From Carex sylvatica (taxonomy: Eukaryota; Streptophyta; Magnoliopsida; Poales; Cyperaceae), in NCBI GenBank assembly GCA_964058845.1, contig CAXKVR010000033.1, forward strand, positions 94,787 through 158,786: a stretch of 64,000 nt of DNA, read 5' to 3'. Below, in pieces: positions 46,240 to 59,559 of the stretch (its first letter is position 1; each line of letters begins with the position of its first letter). The notes beneath the pieces were generated by a model that did no database searches, had not been told where the DNA came from, and saw nothing but the letters and a program-made list of their open reading frames with translations. A program made the translations under genes and the position numbers.

Positions 46240-49200
46240 TGGACCGCCCGGGGCCCTGGCGGTTTCCTTCAATATATGAACCGCCCGTGGGCCTGGCGGT
46301 CGGGGTACTAATAAAAAAAAATTAAACACAGGGGTATTGTTAAAATTTTGTTTTTTTTAAGGGGTATTAATAAAAATGGCCGCTTGTTTGCTAACTTTAT
46401 TTTGTATTTTATCTAATTGCACCATTGGATGAAAATTTGGTCCACGTGTCCAATATCTAAACTAATTAAGGCCCCGGTACGGATGTAAGTACGACTGATA
46501 ACAGAATTTTTTATTTATAGAAATAATATTAAAACAATGTAATATTCTAGACGGATTATATATATGGGCACGGAATTAGAAAATCGAGATTGGAGGCTCA
46601 AAATTAAGGAGCTGATATAAGTACCTGCACTTGAGTGTCTGTATAGTACTCACATCTAAATTGTTATAACTGTTTATGAGAGTCACAATCATTCTAGATT
46701 TATAAATTTATTTTTTAATATTAATAATAAAATCTTAAAGTATGTAGTTCAAAGAACACAAATATTTATATCTATATAGTAAACAATATAAATAATAAAT
46801 TAATTATTTTTAAATAATCACACTCGCATCTATTTTTGAGATTTCTGACGTCGTATCTGCACCTATTTTCAAAATAGAACTCGGTTTCTATAGTTAGGAG
46901 TTAGAACCAAAATTTATTTGCGGTAATCTGTCAGCCTTACCAGGTGGGAAAAGTGAAATTTATGTTTTGCTTACTAATTAACATGAATTTGAAATTAAAT
47001 TATAATTATTAATTATTTGTAAAAACTAAATTTATGTTTTTGCGTACTAACATGAATTTAAAATTAAAATATAATTACTTGTAAAAAGCATTTGTTAAAT
47101 TAAATTCGACCGAAAATAAGTTGAGGTGTCAGAATCAATTCGATTAGTTGGACTTTTTTCTTCTGAAAAACAGTCATTGCATAATTAATTGGTTCGAATA
47201 TGGAATCGCCACGGACCGATTTAGTGAAGTCCAACTCGGAATAATATTTAAGTATTTTATCAATTTTGTCAGATTGATTTTAGAGACAACGAGATGCAAA
47301 TTTATTTATGAATAATTAAGGAACTAAGGATGTCCCAAATTAATTTATTGATTTTGCTCCTCTCTCTTCCACACACCAACGCACGAAACACGTACAAATA
47401 AATACAGAAGAACTAATAAATTGTTTCGTGTATGTAGGGATGCTGATCATGAATCAAGTTGAGTCCGAGTTGAGAACAATTTAGATTCAACTTGCGAACT
47501 TATGATCCGAGTTGAGTCTGACTCGTACGTTAATCCAATTTTGAGTTAAAAACTCTGATTTGAATCAACTCGTGAGCAATTCGAGTCGAAGTGAGTCGAC
47601 TCGTGACTCATAATGTAGTACATAGTGAGATAGTCTAGTTTAATTCTAACAAAAAAAATATTATATACTTTACCAAAATAATACACAATTAAAGATAATA
47701 CATAATGAGATAATGGTCAACACATAATTAAAAATTAAGAAATATCAAAATAGTACATAATTTGAAAATGCGAGACAGTCACAAAGTGGAGAATGGAGAA
47801 TTGGGGATTAGGTTTAGTCGCTTCTCTAATTTTTTTTGAAGTTTTAAGAGACAATCTAAAAAACAGGTATAAGGTTTTGGAGCTCAAAAATATGAATTAG
47901 GATTTGGTGTGATGAGTCCAACCGAGTTAATTTCGAATCGAGTTTGAGGTAACTTGAAATCAACTCATAAATCAACCGAATCAGTTTTAACTCAAATTAT
48001 AATGAGTTGAATTTGAACTGATTTGAAACTGAGTTTTGAATCATGAGTTTTTTGTGCATGTACGTACATGCAATGGTTTATATATATGTGTGAAAGAGGG
48101 AAGAGAGCGGGCTGCCCGAAAGTCAGGAAAGCTGATATATATTTGTCTTGCACGAAAGCTGCCTGTACACAAAAGTCATGAATTAGTTTAAAATTCAGTC
48201 ATAACACGAAAGTTTGAAACTTCGAACACTTTTGCTTGCGGTAAAATATTGTATATAATTAAATCAAGAAGAGGGTTTCTAACACTTCATATATTTCATA
48301 TCTCATTATACTTTATATTTTATAATTTTTTTTAAAGTTTAAATTGTCAATATAAATCGCTCAACATGATATTCATATGAAAATATACTTTCAAATCAAA
48401 TTTTATAATTTTTTTAAAACAAATTTTATAATTTTTTATATAGTACAAAATAACTGTTTTTGAATGGTCTAAAAAGAATGATTTTGTACATCTTAAAAAA
48501 TGGTATAAATAAAATTTCAAAAATTATAAAATTTTCTCCTCAAACATTTTTAGTATGGATATCATATTGAGTGGTTTAGATTGACAGTTTGAACTTTAAA
48601 AACAAATATATTTTAATATTAGAACCCTCCTTATAAATCAATATTTAAATATACAATTAATATTGTATATAAATTCAGTCATTACACAAATGTTTTTTTT
48701 TTTTACTAATAAGAAACTTTTTTGTTACCAATAATAAATAGTTTTGAAAATTGTCGACAATAACAATTTTTTTGAATAATGTTAGTATTATATCTGTGTT
48801 ATTTGATTCAAGTATCTTTTCTAAATGAATTAATTATGGATCAGTTTCAAAGGAAAGAACGTAAAATTCATTTGTTCCTCGTATTATTTACAGATTTGAG
48901 TGCTTTGACTACGAAATATTCATATAATTTGTGAAATTTACAAATTTGTAATTGCTTTCCTCAAATAATTTACTAACTTGATGTATTATTTGTATTATAG
49001 AAAAATAAAACTTTCCGAATTATGTTTGAATTATTGCCAAATATTTTTCGAATTCCTAGCTAATATGTCATTATAGAAAATAATCCTTCCTATTTGTTTT
49101 CCTCTATGGAGCAAAAGAAAATATGAATAAAAAATAATGTACATCTAACTTAAACTAATCGAGTTACTGGTATGTTCCTATTTTTTTTTGTTTTACTAGT

Positions 49201-49496
49201 ATGTTTAGTTTTTGTAACTATTCTAGTTCTAGATTTTTGAAGCTTGTTCAACAAGTAAAGGACATTTTTGCTTTCTGAAAAGCAATTATGCAAAACAAGA
49301 TCATTAGCAAGAAAATATGTTAATCCAAAATAAAAGGCGCATGCGCATAAACAAAAAGAACTTTTATTAAGAAGTCCCTATACAATATCAAATATTGATG
49401 CCTCCACGTCAACATTCCATTGTATTTCTTAATTAGATTGACGTCAAGCTGTAATTTTCAGAGAAATTATGCTATAGCTTTAGCTCCTCCAAGTCA
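46240..49496. other. Intergenic upstream of the GLR gene
   Basis: No gene was recognised. The GC-rich words gaccgcccggggccctggcg and gaaccgcccgtgggcctggc lie at 46243-46310. Bases 47450-48060 contain many gagttgag/aactcg words on both strands and may be an old inverted-repeat element. A degenerate MITE lies at 48280-48625. Confidence 0.4.
48280..48625. mobile_element. Degenerate foldback MITE related to the shared-core family
   Basis: The two halves pair: ttaaattgtcaatataaatc against gattgacagtttgaactttaa. The interior keeps AAATTTTATAATTTTTT arms. The end sequence is most like the copy at 60943-61342 (both have CAACATGAT/TCATGTTGA-like blocks). Core identity is low. Confidence 0.5.
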
Positions 49497-49698
49497 ATGG
49501 TTTTGTTTCTGAGAAATTGCATTGGATTCTCCCAATGGAAACCATAACTATAACTATATATATATATATATATCAAGGGCATATTAATATTAATAAAATT
49601 ATCATGGTTTTGCTCCTGAGAAATTGCATTGGATTCTCCCAATGGAATCCACGACTATATATATCAAGGGCATATTAATTAATATTAATAAAATTATC
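49497..49698. repeat. Tandem duplication of about 100 bp just upstream of GLR
   Basis: The two units (about 49497-49604 and 49605-49698) share gagaaattgcattggattct, cccaatgga, then TA repeats, tcaagggcatattaat and attaataaaattatc. The second copy ends about 40 bp before the GLR start codon, so promoter or leader sequence is duplicated. Confidence 0.85.
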
Positions 49699-49740
49699 TT
49701 CAATAAAGACTCACAAATCCACACCAATTAACTCAGAAAA

Positions 49741-52700
49741 ATGGGACCAAGTAATAAATGTTCATTGCTTCTGCTTCCCTTGCTTTTAGTAGCTTTGGTT
49801 GTTAGAACTACAGTGCTTGCTCTTTCGATCGGAGCAGTCTTGGATACCAACTCCAGGATCGGAAGGGAGCAAAAGATTGCAATCGAGGTTGCGGCGAGAA
49901 GGTTCAACACTTCGTCTCAGCTTGTTCTCCTTACTATTTCCGAACTCGAAAGTACCGACACTTTACAAGCGATTTATGATGGTAAAATAGTTGATATCTC
50001 AATTTTTCTTAAAGTAGTTGTTACTTAAGGTTCTACTTCAAATATAATTTTGGTTATCATATCATATCATATCATATCAGTTCATGTTAGAGTACTCTCT
50101 TTGAATTACAAGGTTATGATTTACGAGCTTTTGTTTATTGTGTATTTGTGTGTTATTATTATTTGTAACATCTCAACCAGAAACTCTGGATTAAAGTATA
50201 ATTACTCTCGCCTCATGTTTATTAATCAACAAACACGCAAGGCTATATAAACACAACAATAAATAAACATTCATATAATACAGTACAGTCCATGTTAGAT
50301 CAAAACAACATAATCTAGAGAAGGGGTATACATGATCTATCGAGTTCCTATATAATACAAGAATACAGAAACTTGTAAACCTAAACAAAAGACCTAAATA
50401 GAGATAATCAACCAACGTGGCCATCGGAGATAACTCCTGGCATCTCCTACTGCGGATCGTCAGTCTCTATACCTAAAATCCACAAAACAACTTGTGGATG
50501 AGCGACTAATCACCCAATATGTGATCCAGAATTATCCTTTCATGGATCTCTATGGTGAAAGCACTTTTAATTGTGACTTACGTACAGTTTATAATAGTAG
50601 TTCTAAATGCACATGTGTTATCATTATATCCTATCTCAATATCTAATAAAAAAAAAAACACTTTCAATCAATGTTATGATGCAATTAACCTGTTATGCCA
50701 ACATGTGAAATATTTCCAAAATAAAATACAAGAGGATACACGTTGCCTAACGACATCGAGCATTGCCTACAATATAGTAGCACACTAGCAGATGGTTATA
50801 TCTAAATTCCGTGTTTCATCTTGCCTAAACGATTCTTCAACGAAACATATAAAATAGGAGAAATAATACAAGCATGATGTAAAATAAGTTAATCTCTTCC
50901 CTCATGAGTAGGAGAGAACTCCATCGTCTGGCCATACCAATTGGACCAAGGGCTTGAGTCTGGCCCTGTGCACAAAGTCTTGAGTCCAGTCCTGTGCACC
51001 CCATTAAATGTGCCACCATATATCGTGGAAGCCGATCTAGGCATGTAGCTCCTAATGTAGGAGAGACAAATTTCAAATCGTTCCAAAGCTTCTGTTCTTG
51101 AGTCCGGTCCGCACATAATGGTAAAATAATCGAAGAGAATATATAATCAAAGTATACATATAATATAAATCCTACAAGACCTCTCGAGAAATCAAGTGAC
51201 CTCTCAGCTCAGTGGCTATTGGGCCGGCTCGTATCCCATACTAGGAGACGGAACGAAGACACTCGGCCTTTTCTCAACACTCACTGATGCAATGCGTGTA
51301 ACTATATACTAGTATATTATCTTCTACGAGAAGAAGACAAACTAATAACCTAATATAATAATAATAATATATATATTATATTATTTAATTACTCTATTCC
51401 TATATTACAGTAAATTTGAGTTTTTCAGGTTTATGCAATTTCTACCTACAGTGCAGAAAAGATAAATATCTTATACATTTTTAATGCATATATTTAAATT
51501 AAGTACATATGTCAGGTCAGACGGGTCGACTGGTAAGAGTATGCCACGAAAGAAAATAATTTAGATATTCTACACCTGAATGGTTGTAGATGCGTGCGTT
51601 AGCTAGACACTAGGGTAGTCTGTAGGATCCTCGCCTGCTCCGGTATACTTGCTCGAGGGACAGTTCACGGGTCAGTCTCAAGATAGATCTACTTATATGA
51701 AATTACGTAATTATACTAACCCTCGCCCCAATCAATGTATTTAATTAAGGTTTGATTATTTTGACTTATAATAATTAATCGATGCAGTCAGTCTGACTCG
51801 TCCGGTTTAGTCAGTTTGACTTGGTCCGGATTCGTCGTAACTTGACTTAAATTTATCTAATGTAGTTTGAAGATAAATTATATTAACAATATTTTAATTC
51901 GAAGATAAATTATTATTATAAATTTTATCGTCGAAAATAATCGTACAATAATTATTCGTAAGTTATTAATATGCTTTTCCTAATTAACCTTATTTCTAAC
52001 AATTTAATTTAATTTGTGCTAATTTAATTTAGCTACAACTTAATCTAATAGTTCAGATTCGGTTTCGGAACCTAATTTATAAAATAAATTCCTAATTCTA
52101 ATATTACGATAAAATCTGTTAATTTAATAGTTATTAACTTAAATTCTTATTTATTACGTATCTAATTAACTATGGTCACGTTCGTTACTTAATTTATTAA
52201 TTTGAGTATAGCTTTTTTAAAATGTAACTTTTTATGTTATGTTTACGTATTTTGAGTAATCCTATTCAAGTTACGAAATTCGTTATTTTAATTCTAACCT
52301 ATTTATATTGCTAATTCGTCGTTTGGTAAATAAGTATAAAATAATTATTTACATTGCTAATTAATTGTCCTTATTAATTAACAACGTAAATAGTTTCTGT
52401 TTTAAAATGTTTAAAATTTAAAACTTGTAACGAAACTTCTAAAATTTTAAATTAATAATGTGTGGGTGTTTTATTTTAATTTGTTTCGAGATCATATATT
52501 GTCCAATCGGATTATTTAGTATATGCTCAAGTTATGTTATGAACTAATCATCGAGGCATCATACCTTGGACTTTTCAAATCATCTCCCGAGCTATTTAGG
52601 TTTACGTAAGCATTCGATTTATTTTGATTCCTTATTTTAATTCTAAATTTGCAAAAGCCCACTTTTAATTCCATTTATTTACGTATTTCGGCCCAAGGCC

Positions 52701-55700
52701 AATTCCATAAATTTAATCACCATTTCAGCCGAACCCAATAAGGAAAAAGGCCCAATTCTCTTTTATAAATATACAAAGGCCCAAAGCCTCTTTTCCTAAT
52801 TAATTCAATTCGACCCAGCAAGGACAGGTCCAAAGGTCCAATTCATAATCAATTTTTCTCTGAGGCCGAAACCCAAAACAAAGTTTTCAGATTTTACATA
52901 GAGGCCCCTCCTTTTAAAAACATGACCGAAAAGAGCAATCGTAAGAATCATAGAAAACGGCTGGTTCTAAATCTAAGGTAACCCTTGCATTTTTGGAAGA
53001 GAGGAGCCAGCAGAAAAATCAACAATTCCTCAAGATAGGAAGATATAGAGGGCGGCGACCAAAGTTGCACAACAGCGCAGAATTTTAATAAAATCCATTG
53101 CGTTAACATTTGTGTTAGATGAAGATCAAATGGTTGAAAACATGCATATTCCTTATAATCCAATCATTTTAGTTAAACAAATTTCATATGATAAATTCGA
53201 ATATTCGTGCTTACTATTTTATAGATTCTTAATTTTATTTACAACTCCATAAATTTTTAACTAATCGTATATAGTTATGTCGTAATGTTTTATCTCCTTA
53301 ATTTATTTCATAAATTAACTGCGAGCTTCTGGTTTAATTTGTTACATTGCAGCGCAATTTTTAATTCAACAGGGAGCAGAAGTGATGATAACAAAAGCGA
53401 CATGGCCACAAGTACTCGCCATCTCAGGCATCGGCAAAGGAACAAACATCCCCACCGTCTCCCTAACACCGTCTACTGTTTTTGCAACGCCTTTGTTAAT
53501 TCAAATGTCATATTCAGACGACGCTTTGGTTAAATGTTTGGCCAGATTTGTTGCATCCTACAACTGGCGACGAGTAAATATAGTGCATGAAGATGACGAT
53601 TATGGAACCGTATCAGGCACCTTACTACTACTTGCGCTTGAGTTGAAGAAATTCGGGATCCAGCTCGACTACTCTGCAGTGTTCCCGCCCATGGACTCTA
53701 TTTCGGATCTGAAAAGCACTGTTCGAGCGGAACTGAACCAAATGAGCAAACATCTTTCAACCGTTTACATCATTCTTAGAAGTTCTGAGAATCTCACGTC
53801 AACTCTATTTCAGGAGGCAACGGCAATGGGGATGATGGAGCAAGGCTCCACATGGATATGCGGCCCTGATGTAGCGACTCTCCTTGATTCAACCCTCAAC
53901 TCTTCTTTTATCTTGAACCACATGCAAGCTGTAATAGCTGTCGAGCCGTACGTCAAGCAATCCACGAGCGAGTACGTCACCTTCTATTCGGATTTCCACA
54001 AAGCTTTTAAAGATGAGTATGAGAAGATTGGCGAGACGGTGTTCAGCCCCGGAATACATGCTGCACGAGCATATGATGCGGTACGAGCAATTACTTTAGC
54101 TTCAAACAAAGCCAAGGTAAATGACAATTCTTTGGTGGATAACTTGCTCTCGATCAATTTCACGGGGTTAAGTGGACATGTTTTGCCAATTATCGGGAAT
54201 GTAGATGTGGCTGACAGTTATTCAGCTTTTCGGGTAATTAATGTAGTCGGCAAGAGTTATAAAGAAATCGGACTTTGGTTAGACGGGTTCGGATTTTATA
54301 ACAACGAGTCCCAGATGAATTCACAGAGATCAACATCATTACAACAACTGAATGTAGTTTTTTGGTCCGGAGGAACACAAATGAGTCCTGGGGGATTGAA
54401 GAGACTAAAAATAGGAGTACCAGAAAATCCTACTTGGGATGGATTTATCACAGTGGAATATGATAATAGAACAGGAAATTTGAAATCGGTCAGCGGATTT
54501 TGCATCGATGTTTTCAAAGCAGCTATAAACCGTTTGAACCCCCAAATCCAGTTTGATTTTATTCCTTTTAAGATTACAACCAATTTTACCTATGATGATC
54601 TTGTCAATCAAGTATACTCGAAGGTATGTCATGCCACTCATTTTCTTAATTTATTATATAATTATCCTGCTTGATCGTTTTTACACTATTAATCTAATAA
54701 CGTGTTTTAATCATACATACTTCATTAAGGGTAACATATACACAGGATTTGAGAAAAAAAGTTGTTTATATTCTCACAGAATATTGATATTGCCTTGGGT
54801 GATATAACAACAACAAGCTTTCGATCTGAGAAGGTATCATTCACGCAGCCATTTGTATCATCGGGCCTTGCCATGATTATTCCCATGAAGCACGACAATG
54901 TCGGCATGATGCTAACAAAACCATTCACCCCCTTACTCTGGGTTACCATCTTCACCTTGTTGTTCTCCAACTTCTGTGCTGTTTGGTACCTGGAGCGGAA
55001 TCACGAGAAGGCCCATGAAGATTTCCATGGTCCATGGTACAGGCAGCTCAGCGCAACATTTTGGATTATCGGCAATACTATCTTCCAGAGCTACGGTGAC
55101 AGTGAGTGCTATAATTCCACCTAAATTTTGCTTCTTGTTAGTTTTGTTAGTTACTATTGATTAATTTGTTTCAATAGACAAAAGCGTAGTGATATATCGA
55201 ACAAGTTTCAAACTGCTACAAGCTGATATACTTCTTCTACAGAGGTTGGCAATTTCCATACGAAGACTGTGATCATTTCATGGTTGTTGGTTGTCTTAAT
55301 TCTGAGCAATTGTTTCACTGCAAATTTGAGCTCGATTCTTGTGACGGAGAAGCTTAAGCCAGTTGTAGATAAATCAATAGTTGGGTGCGATGGAGCTTCA
55401 TTTGTCGTCAGTTATCTCGAAAAGGTTCTCAATTTCAAACCCGAAAACATTGTGCGGATCAGAGACCAAGGAGATTATCTAGTTGCATTTCAGAAAAAAA
55501 CTATAACATCTGCTTACATTGAGTCGGCCTATGTTCGAGTTTTTTTATCGAAGCACAATGACTATGCCGTCTATGGAGAAACACCGATGCTCGGGGGTTT
55601 CGCTTTCGTAAGTACATATGTTCTTTATTTTTATCAATTTTAATTTGTTTATTGTCTTGCAACAAAAATCAATGTCAGGAGATCGATGTTCTAATTTTCT

Positions 55701-56091
55701 TACATATTATATCATTTCTTAGGCTCTCCAGAAAAGGGATCCGATGAAAGGTGATCTTTCGAAAGAAATACTGGCATTAGCAGAGGATGGCACCATCAAG
55801 AAACTAGAGAGCAAATGGTTTAATGTTTCCTTGTCTAATTTTGGGACGACAACGAACAGCGTAGAGCGGCAGAGCTTGGGACTGGATGTGTTTTGGAGTC
55901 TTATTGTCTTTAGCTTTGGAGCCCCATTGATAATTTTAACAATTTTTGTGATTCAAAACCGTGCAACTGTGAGTAAGAAAAAGAAAAGGCAAAAAAAAGT
56001 TGCTCCAAGTTTGGAAGAGGATGAAATAGTTCAAGTGTATATATGTCGAATTGAAGAAGAGCATGTTAGGCTTGATGTGCACAATGTATAA
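49741..56091 (+). CDS. GLR: Glutamate receptor-like (GLR) cation channel
   Basis: Exons 49741-49981, 53353-54623, 54780-55101, 55243-55607 and 55723-56091 join in frame to 855 residues. GLRs are plasma-membrane or endomembrane Ca2+-permeable channels gated by amino acids, used in wound and defence signalling. Residues 1-27 are a signal peptide (LLLLPLLLVALVV). The amino-terminal domain runs to about 428, including ALVKCLARFVASYNWRRVNI. Ligand-binding S1 starts near 430 (LKRLKIGVP) and includes GFCIDVFKAAI. M1 is at about 553-577 and the pore loop near 590-603 (FWIIGNTIFQS). M3 is at about 620-640, ending CFTANLSSILV where many GLRs have SYTANLTS. S2 follows and M4 is at about 786-812. The exon 2 start at 53353 was chosen because it restores AQFLIQQGAEVMI. 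The first intron is 3.4 kb. Sequence style suggests the clade II/2.x group, not proven. Confidence 0.93.
50164..53346. other. GLR intron 1 insert, probably LTR-retrotransposon derived
   Basis: The sequence from TGTAACATCTCAACC (50164) to TTGTTACA (53346) has LTR-like ends (TG...CA), no coding capacity and a style unlike the flanking intron. The 5-bp flanks (ttatt and ttgca) do not match, so a simple solo LTR is not proven. Boundaries are uncertain. Confidence 0.35.
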
Positions 56092-56582
56092 TAGGCTTGA
56101 GATGTACCATTTCAATTGAAGGCAGTCAACGAGTCAACCATTGACCAAGTCAAAGAAAGGAGATGAATTAATGTAATTAGAATGATTAGGAATTAGTTAA
56201 TTAATTTATAAGAAGTTAGGCATGTTGTTATGTTTATATGATTTCTGTATCCGCTGCCTGTACCCTGTATCAGATAATTAAGCAATGGAGAAATTAGACA
56301 CGACCCATTTCTGATCATATCCAATTATTATATCAAACTTTAGATTATATATATATTAATTTTCCAGAGGGGGGGTTTCAAGACTTTCTCAAAGTTACAT
56401 AACTCATAGAACCCCCCATGGTTTATTGAAACATAATCATTTATATATAACATGGAGACCAAGGTTATATGCTACAATACTACTTAATTGTTACCATTAA
56501 TTTTTAGACCCCCAACTTAATTAGGCATGCACCTTAATTTCTTCATAAACCATATATATATCAACTCTCATTAGTTGGTGCT
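56092..56582. other. Convergent 3' region between GLR and GRP
   Basis: Untranslated and intergenic sequence of two converging genes. No other feature was found. Confidence 0.45.
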
Positions 56583-57110
56583 TCATGGTGTGCTAGCTAC
56601 ATCATCACCTCCACCTCCGCCACCTGCTCCTCCGTCATCATTGCCTCCACCGCCATAACCTCCACCATTTCCTCCACCTCCACCATACCAGCCACCATAA
56701 CCGCCACCATAACTGCCACCACCATAACCACGCCCATAACCTCCACCACCACGACCTGAACCTTGGCCACACTCTCCTCTATTGCTACCGCCACCACCAC
56801 CACCATATCCACCTCCATAAACCCCGCCACTTCCACCACCACCTCTCCAGCCTCCACCGCCACCTCGTCCATATCCACCACAGCGGTGTCCGCATGCACT
56901 GGCAATGGTTCCATTTTCTACACCTGAAGTATTATTACTTCCTTTTGGTGAATCATTAATGGTGACATTACCATCTTCAACTTTGTGCTTTTCTTCTTTT
57001 AGATTGTTTGAGTTGATGGCATTGTTAGGGATTAAACCAAGCAGCAAAAGGAGTAAGGAAATAGTGAAACAATACTTCATGATCAATATGTAATTAAAAG
57101 CAAGCTTCAC
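56583..57110 (-). CDS. Secreted glycine-rich protein
   Basis: A single exon encodes 175 residues from the ATG at 57110, or 165 from the in-frame ATG at 57080. The second start gives a cleaner signal peptide (MKYCFTISLLLLLLGLIPNNA) and is preferred. After a 45-residue spacer rich in Asn, Ser and Lys, the chain becomes about 65% glycine, with repeats of GGGYGG, YGGGYGG and a few CGHRC/ECGQG cysteines. The end is acidic (NDDGG, GGDDVASTP). Glycine-rich proteins of this layout are cell-wall structural or wall-associated proteins. No RNA-binding or oleosin domain is present, so those classes are excluded. The specific role is unknown. Confidence 0.85.
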   Translation of the reverse strand: MKLAFNYILIMKYCFTISLLLLLLGLIPNNAINSNNLKEEKHKVEDGNVTINDSPKGSNNTSGVENGTIASACGHRCGGYGRGGGGGWRGGGGSGGVYGGGYGGGGGGSNRGECGQGSGRGGGGYGRGYGGGSYGGGYGGWYGGGGGNGGGYGGGGNDDGGAGGGGGGDDVASTP

Positions 57111-57144
57111 TTTGGTTGTAGCTTCCTTTGGAAGCCTTGAACAA

Positions 57145-57166
57145 GTCTTTATATATATAAATTAAG
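57145..57166 (-). promoter_or_regulatory. TATA box of the glycine-rich protein gene
   Basis: On the minus strand TTTATATATATAAAG lies 40-75 bases before the two candidate start codons. The position is typical for a plant TATA element with a short leader. Confidence 0.6.
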
Positions 57167-58474
57167 ACCCTCCTATGATTGCTTCCATGCATGATGCATA
57201 TATGTGATCTCCAGATCATAACAACTGTGCTTCATTCACGTGAGAAGGAAAACAAAAAATAGGGAATTCATACACCATTTTATATATTATTTTTTTCGGT
57301 ATTAAGAAAATCTACAGACGTAATATTTATTTGGTTAACAGACCAAGAGATGTGAATATATATATATGTGATAATTTAATTTAAATTTTGATTCGCATGC
57401 ATGTGAAATATGTTGCTGACAATGTTCTTTAGGAAACAATATATATAGTACATGCCTTTGAATAATAAATTAACTGTAATTAATAATTAATTTGATGCTT
57501 GTCATGTTTCAAGCATTGCCTACTACCTTTTAACATCTAAGACATTAATAAACACATACTTGTTGGATTAATTAGTATTTTTAACTAGAGAGTAATAATT
57601 AATCATGAAAATATGAAACCATTTATTCTAAGAAGAAAATGCAAGGCAGGGGAGTAACATATATATATATATATATATGCTCCCAATTAATTATTAGAAA
57701 AATGAGGTAGCTAAATTATTAGAGAAAAGATGGATGGGGCTAAATGATATGTATATAGATGCAATAATGTGAGCATGAAAGTGTGAGCTTATTTTTGGAT
57801 GTTCATGGAATGTGATTATGAGAATATGTCTGGCCTCCTTGCAAGCACTTGGAAAGGTGGCACTTTGTTACTATGACACGATCGACTTGCTTGGATCCAC
57901 TTATTTTTTATTTTCCTAATTATATTACATCACAATTATAGAAGGTGACGCTAGCTTAACGAGTTGCAAGCACAAATTGACCCAAGTTTTTTTAAATTAA
58001 TCAAAAGGAGAGAACCAATATTTGGTAAGTTCTTTGACATCACCTCATACATTGTTGCGTCGTGCAGCCATACCTTATCTTTTTAAATATTCATTTTAAT
58101 AGGCCTATGTAGCTGTCAGTGACTGTTGTGGGTCCCAACTCTGGTTTATTTAAATAACTCAATTGTGGGGATTTCTTTGTTAATTTCCATCATCCTCATG
58201 CTCATTCGGCTTAATTTGGTTAAATATGGATTATTACACTAAGCAACAATCAAGGCTAAAAAAGTCTTATATAACTTCCATTTGATTAAACATTCTATGA
58301 ACAATGTATGTATCCACAAAATAATAAACACAAAAAAAAAAAAAACTAACAGAAACAAGGAATCAAAAGTTCCAAAAAAGAAGAAGAAAATGAGCAAGCC
58401 AAAGGCCTCGGTTACAACATTTTAAACAGCATAGTTTATAAAATTTGATCATTCTCTTGCTATCAAATGAACAA
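57167..58474. other. GRP upstream region and VAMP 3' region
   Basis: AT-rich, with a TA run at 57659-57678. No gene was recognised. The GRP promoter and the VAMP 3' untranslated region lie within it. Confidence 0.45.
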
Positions 58475-59559
58475 TTAGGTGCATTTAAAACCGTGGCAAA
58501 CCGATAGGATTATGATCAGAATGAGAGCGATGATGATACCGAGCACAATCAATTTTATTTTCATGTTTTGCATCCACATTTTCCTTCTCACTTGTGTTCC
58601 TGTCTGCCTAAACTCACTTGCCTGGATACATAAATCCACAAACAAATAAAGAAATATTTTTTAAAAATAAAATTTTGGCTTTCAATCCACAAACTGTGAT
58701 CCAATTATCAGAAAAAAAAAATCGATTTACCTGACTACGGAGATTGTCGCTTTTGTCTACTAGAACCTCCAACTGTTGCCCTCGATTTAAAGCCTGAAAT
58801 TTCATTACCAGAATTTAAAATATATATTTTTTCATGTACCGCTTCAATCAATTGCAGTTGTTAGCTGCTAGCTAGAGAATGATTACTATTCATTCAAATA
58901 AGACAGTTACCTTGTCAATGTTTTGGATCATGATGCCTTTTACCTCTTCGACTTGCTGCTGCACGCGGGCCAGATTGCTCACTTCCTCTTTGTGCTCCAT
59001 GCAATACTTCATCTCCTCCTTTATTTTACTCCTGCATCAACATATCCAAATCATGATATAAATATATATATGCTCATAATCCTTGAGAAACATATATATA
59101 CAAATAGGATATATATTTTCTTTACCCAAATTCCTTAAGGCCATAAGCTTGTGCAGTTGCGGCTTTCCCGCCTCCGTATTTCTTCAGAAAAACCTCTTTG
59201 ATTCTATCCAAACAAGCAACCGGGATTTGTCTACCAGCAGACTCGGTTGCCACCATACAATACACTGATTAATAATCCAAAAACAAAGATTATATTTCTC
59301 TTCATAAGTAATTAATATTTTTATGAAGGTAAAAACAGAAATAAGTAAATTAATTGGCACCGTAGCCATCGTGCACGAGATAATTGAAGGTATAGGCTTC
59401 AGTGGTGTAGGTGAATTTGTTGTTGCTAGCAGGAAGTTTCTGGAGACACTGAGCAGCGATCTCTTTGAAATTGCCGGAGAATTCAGTGTACTCAGCCAGA
59501 ATCAAGGTGCCTCGTGCCACAAATCCATATATCAACGCCTGATCACTCGGTAACGCCAT
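58475..59559 (-). CDS. VAMP72: VAMP72-type R-SNARE (longin, SNARE, membrane anchor)
   Basis: Minus-strand exons 59559-59361, 59264-59126, 59031-58911, 58793-58731 and 58621-58475 join in frame to 222 residues, the usual VAMP72 length. These proteins drive fusion of secretory and endosomal vesicles with the plasma membrane. The longin domain covers residues 1-125 ([34 protein letters not shown]). The SNARE motif covers about 129-188 ([39 protein letters not shown]), with Arg157 as the zero-layer arginine. A basic stretch ([12 protein letters not shown]) and a C-terminal anchor (about 198-216) follow. The start is the longin methionine (MALPSDQ). All introns are GT-AG. The exact subfamily member is not assigned. 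Confidence 0.93.

Noticed and set aside
50164..53346. Solo LTR with a proven target duplication in GLR intron 1
   Set aside because: The ends look LTR-like but the 5-bp flanks differ, so only a tentative repeat-derived region is reported.
53285..53533. Alternative frame at the start of GLR exon 2
   Set aside because: It encodes no GLR sequence. The frame reached from the acceptor at 53352 gives AQFLIQQGAEVMI and matches the phase of exon 1.
56597..56914. Valine- and methionine-rich minus-strand open frame
   Set aside because: It is a shifted frame of the glycine-rich protein repeats.
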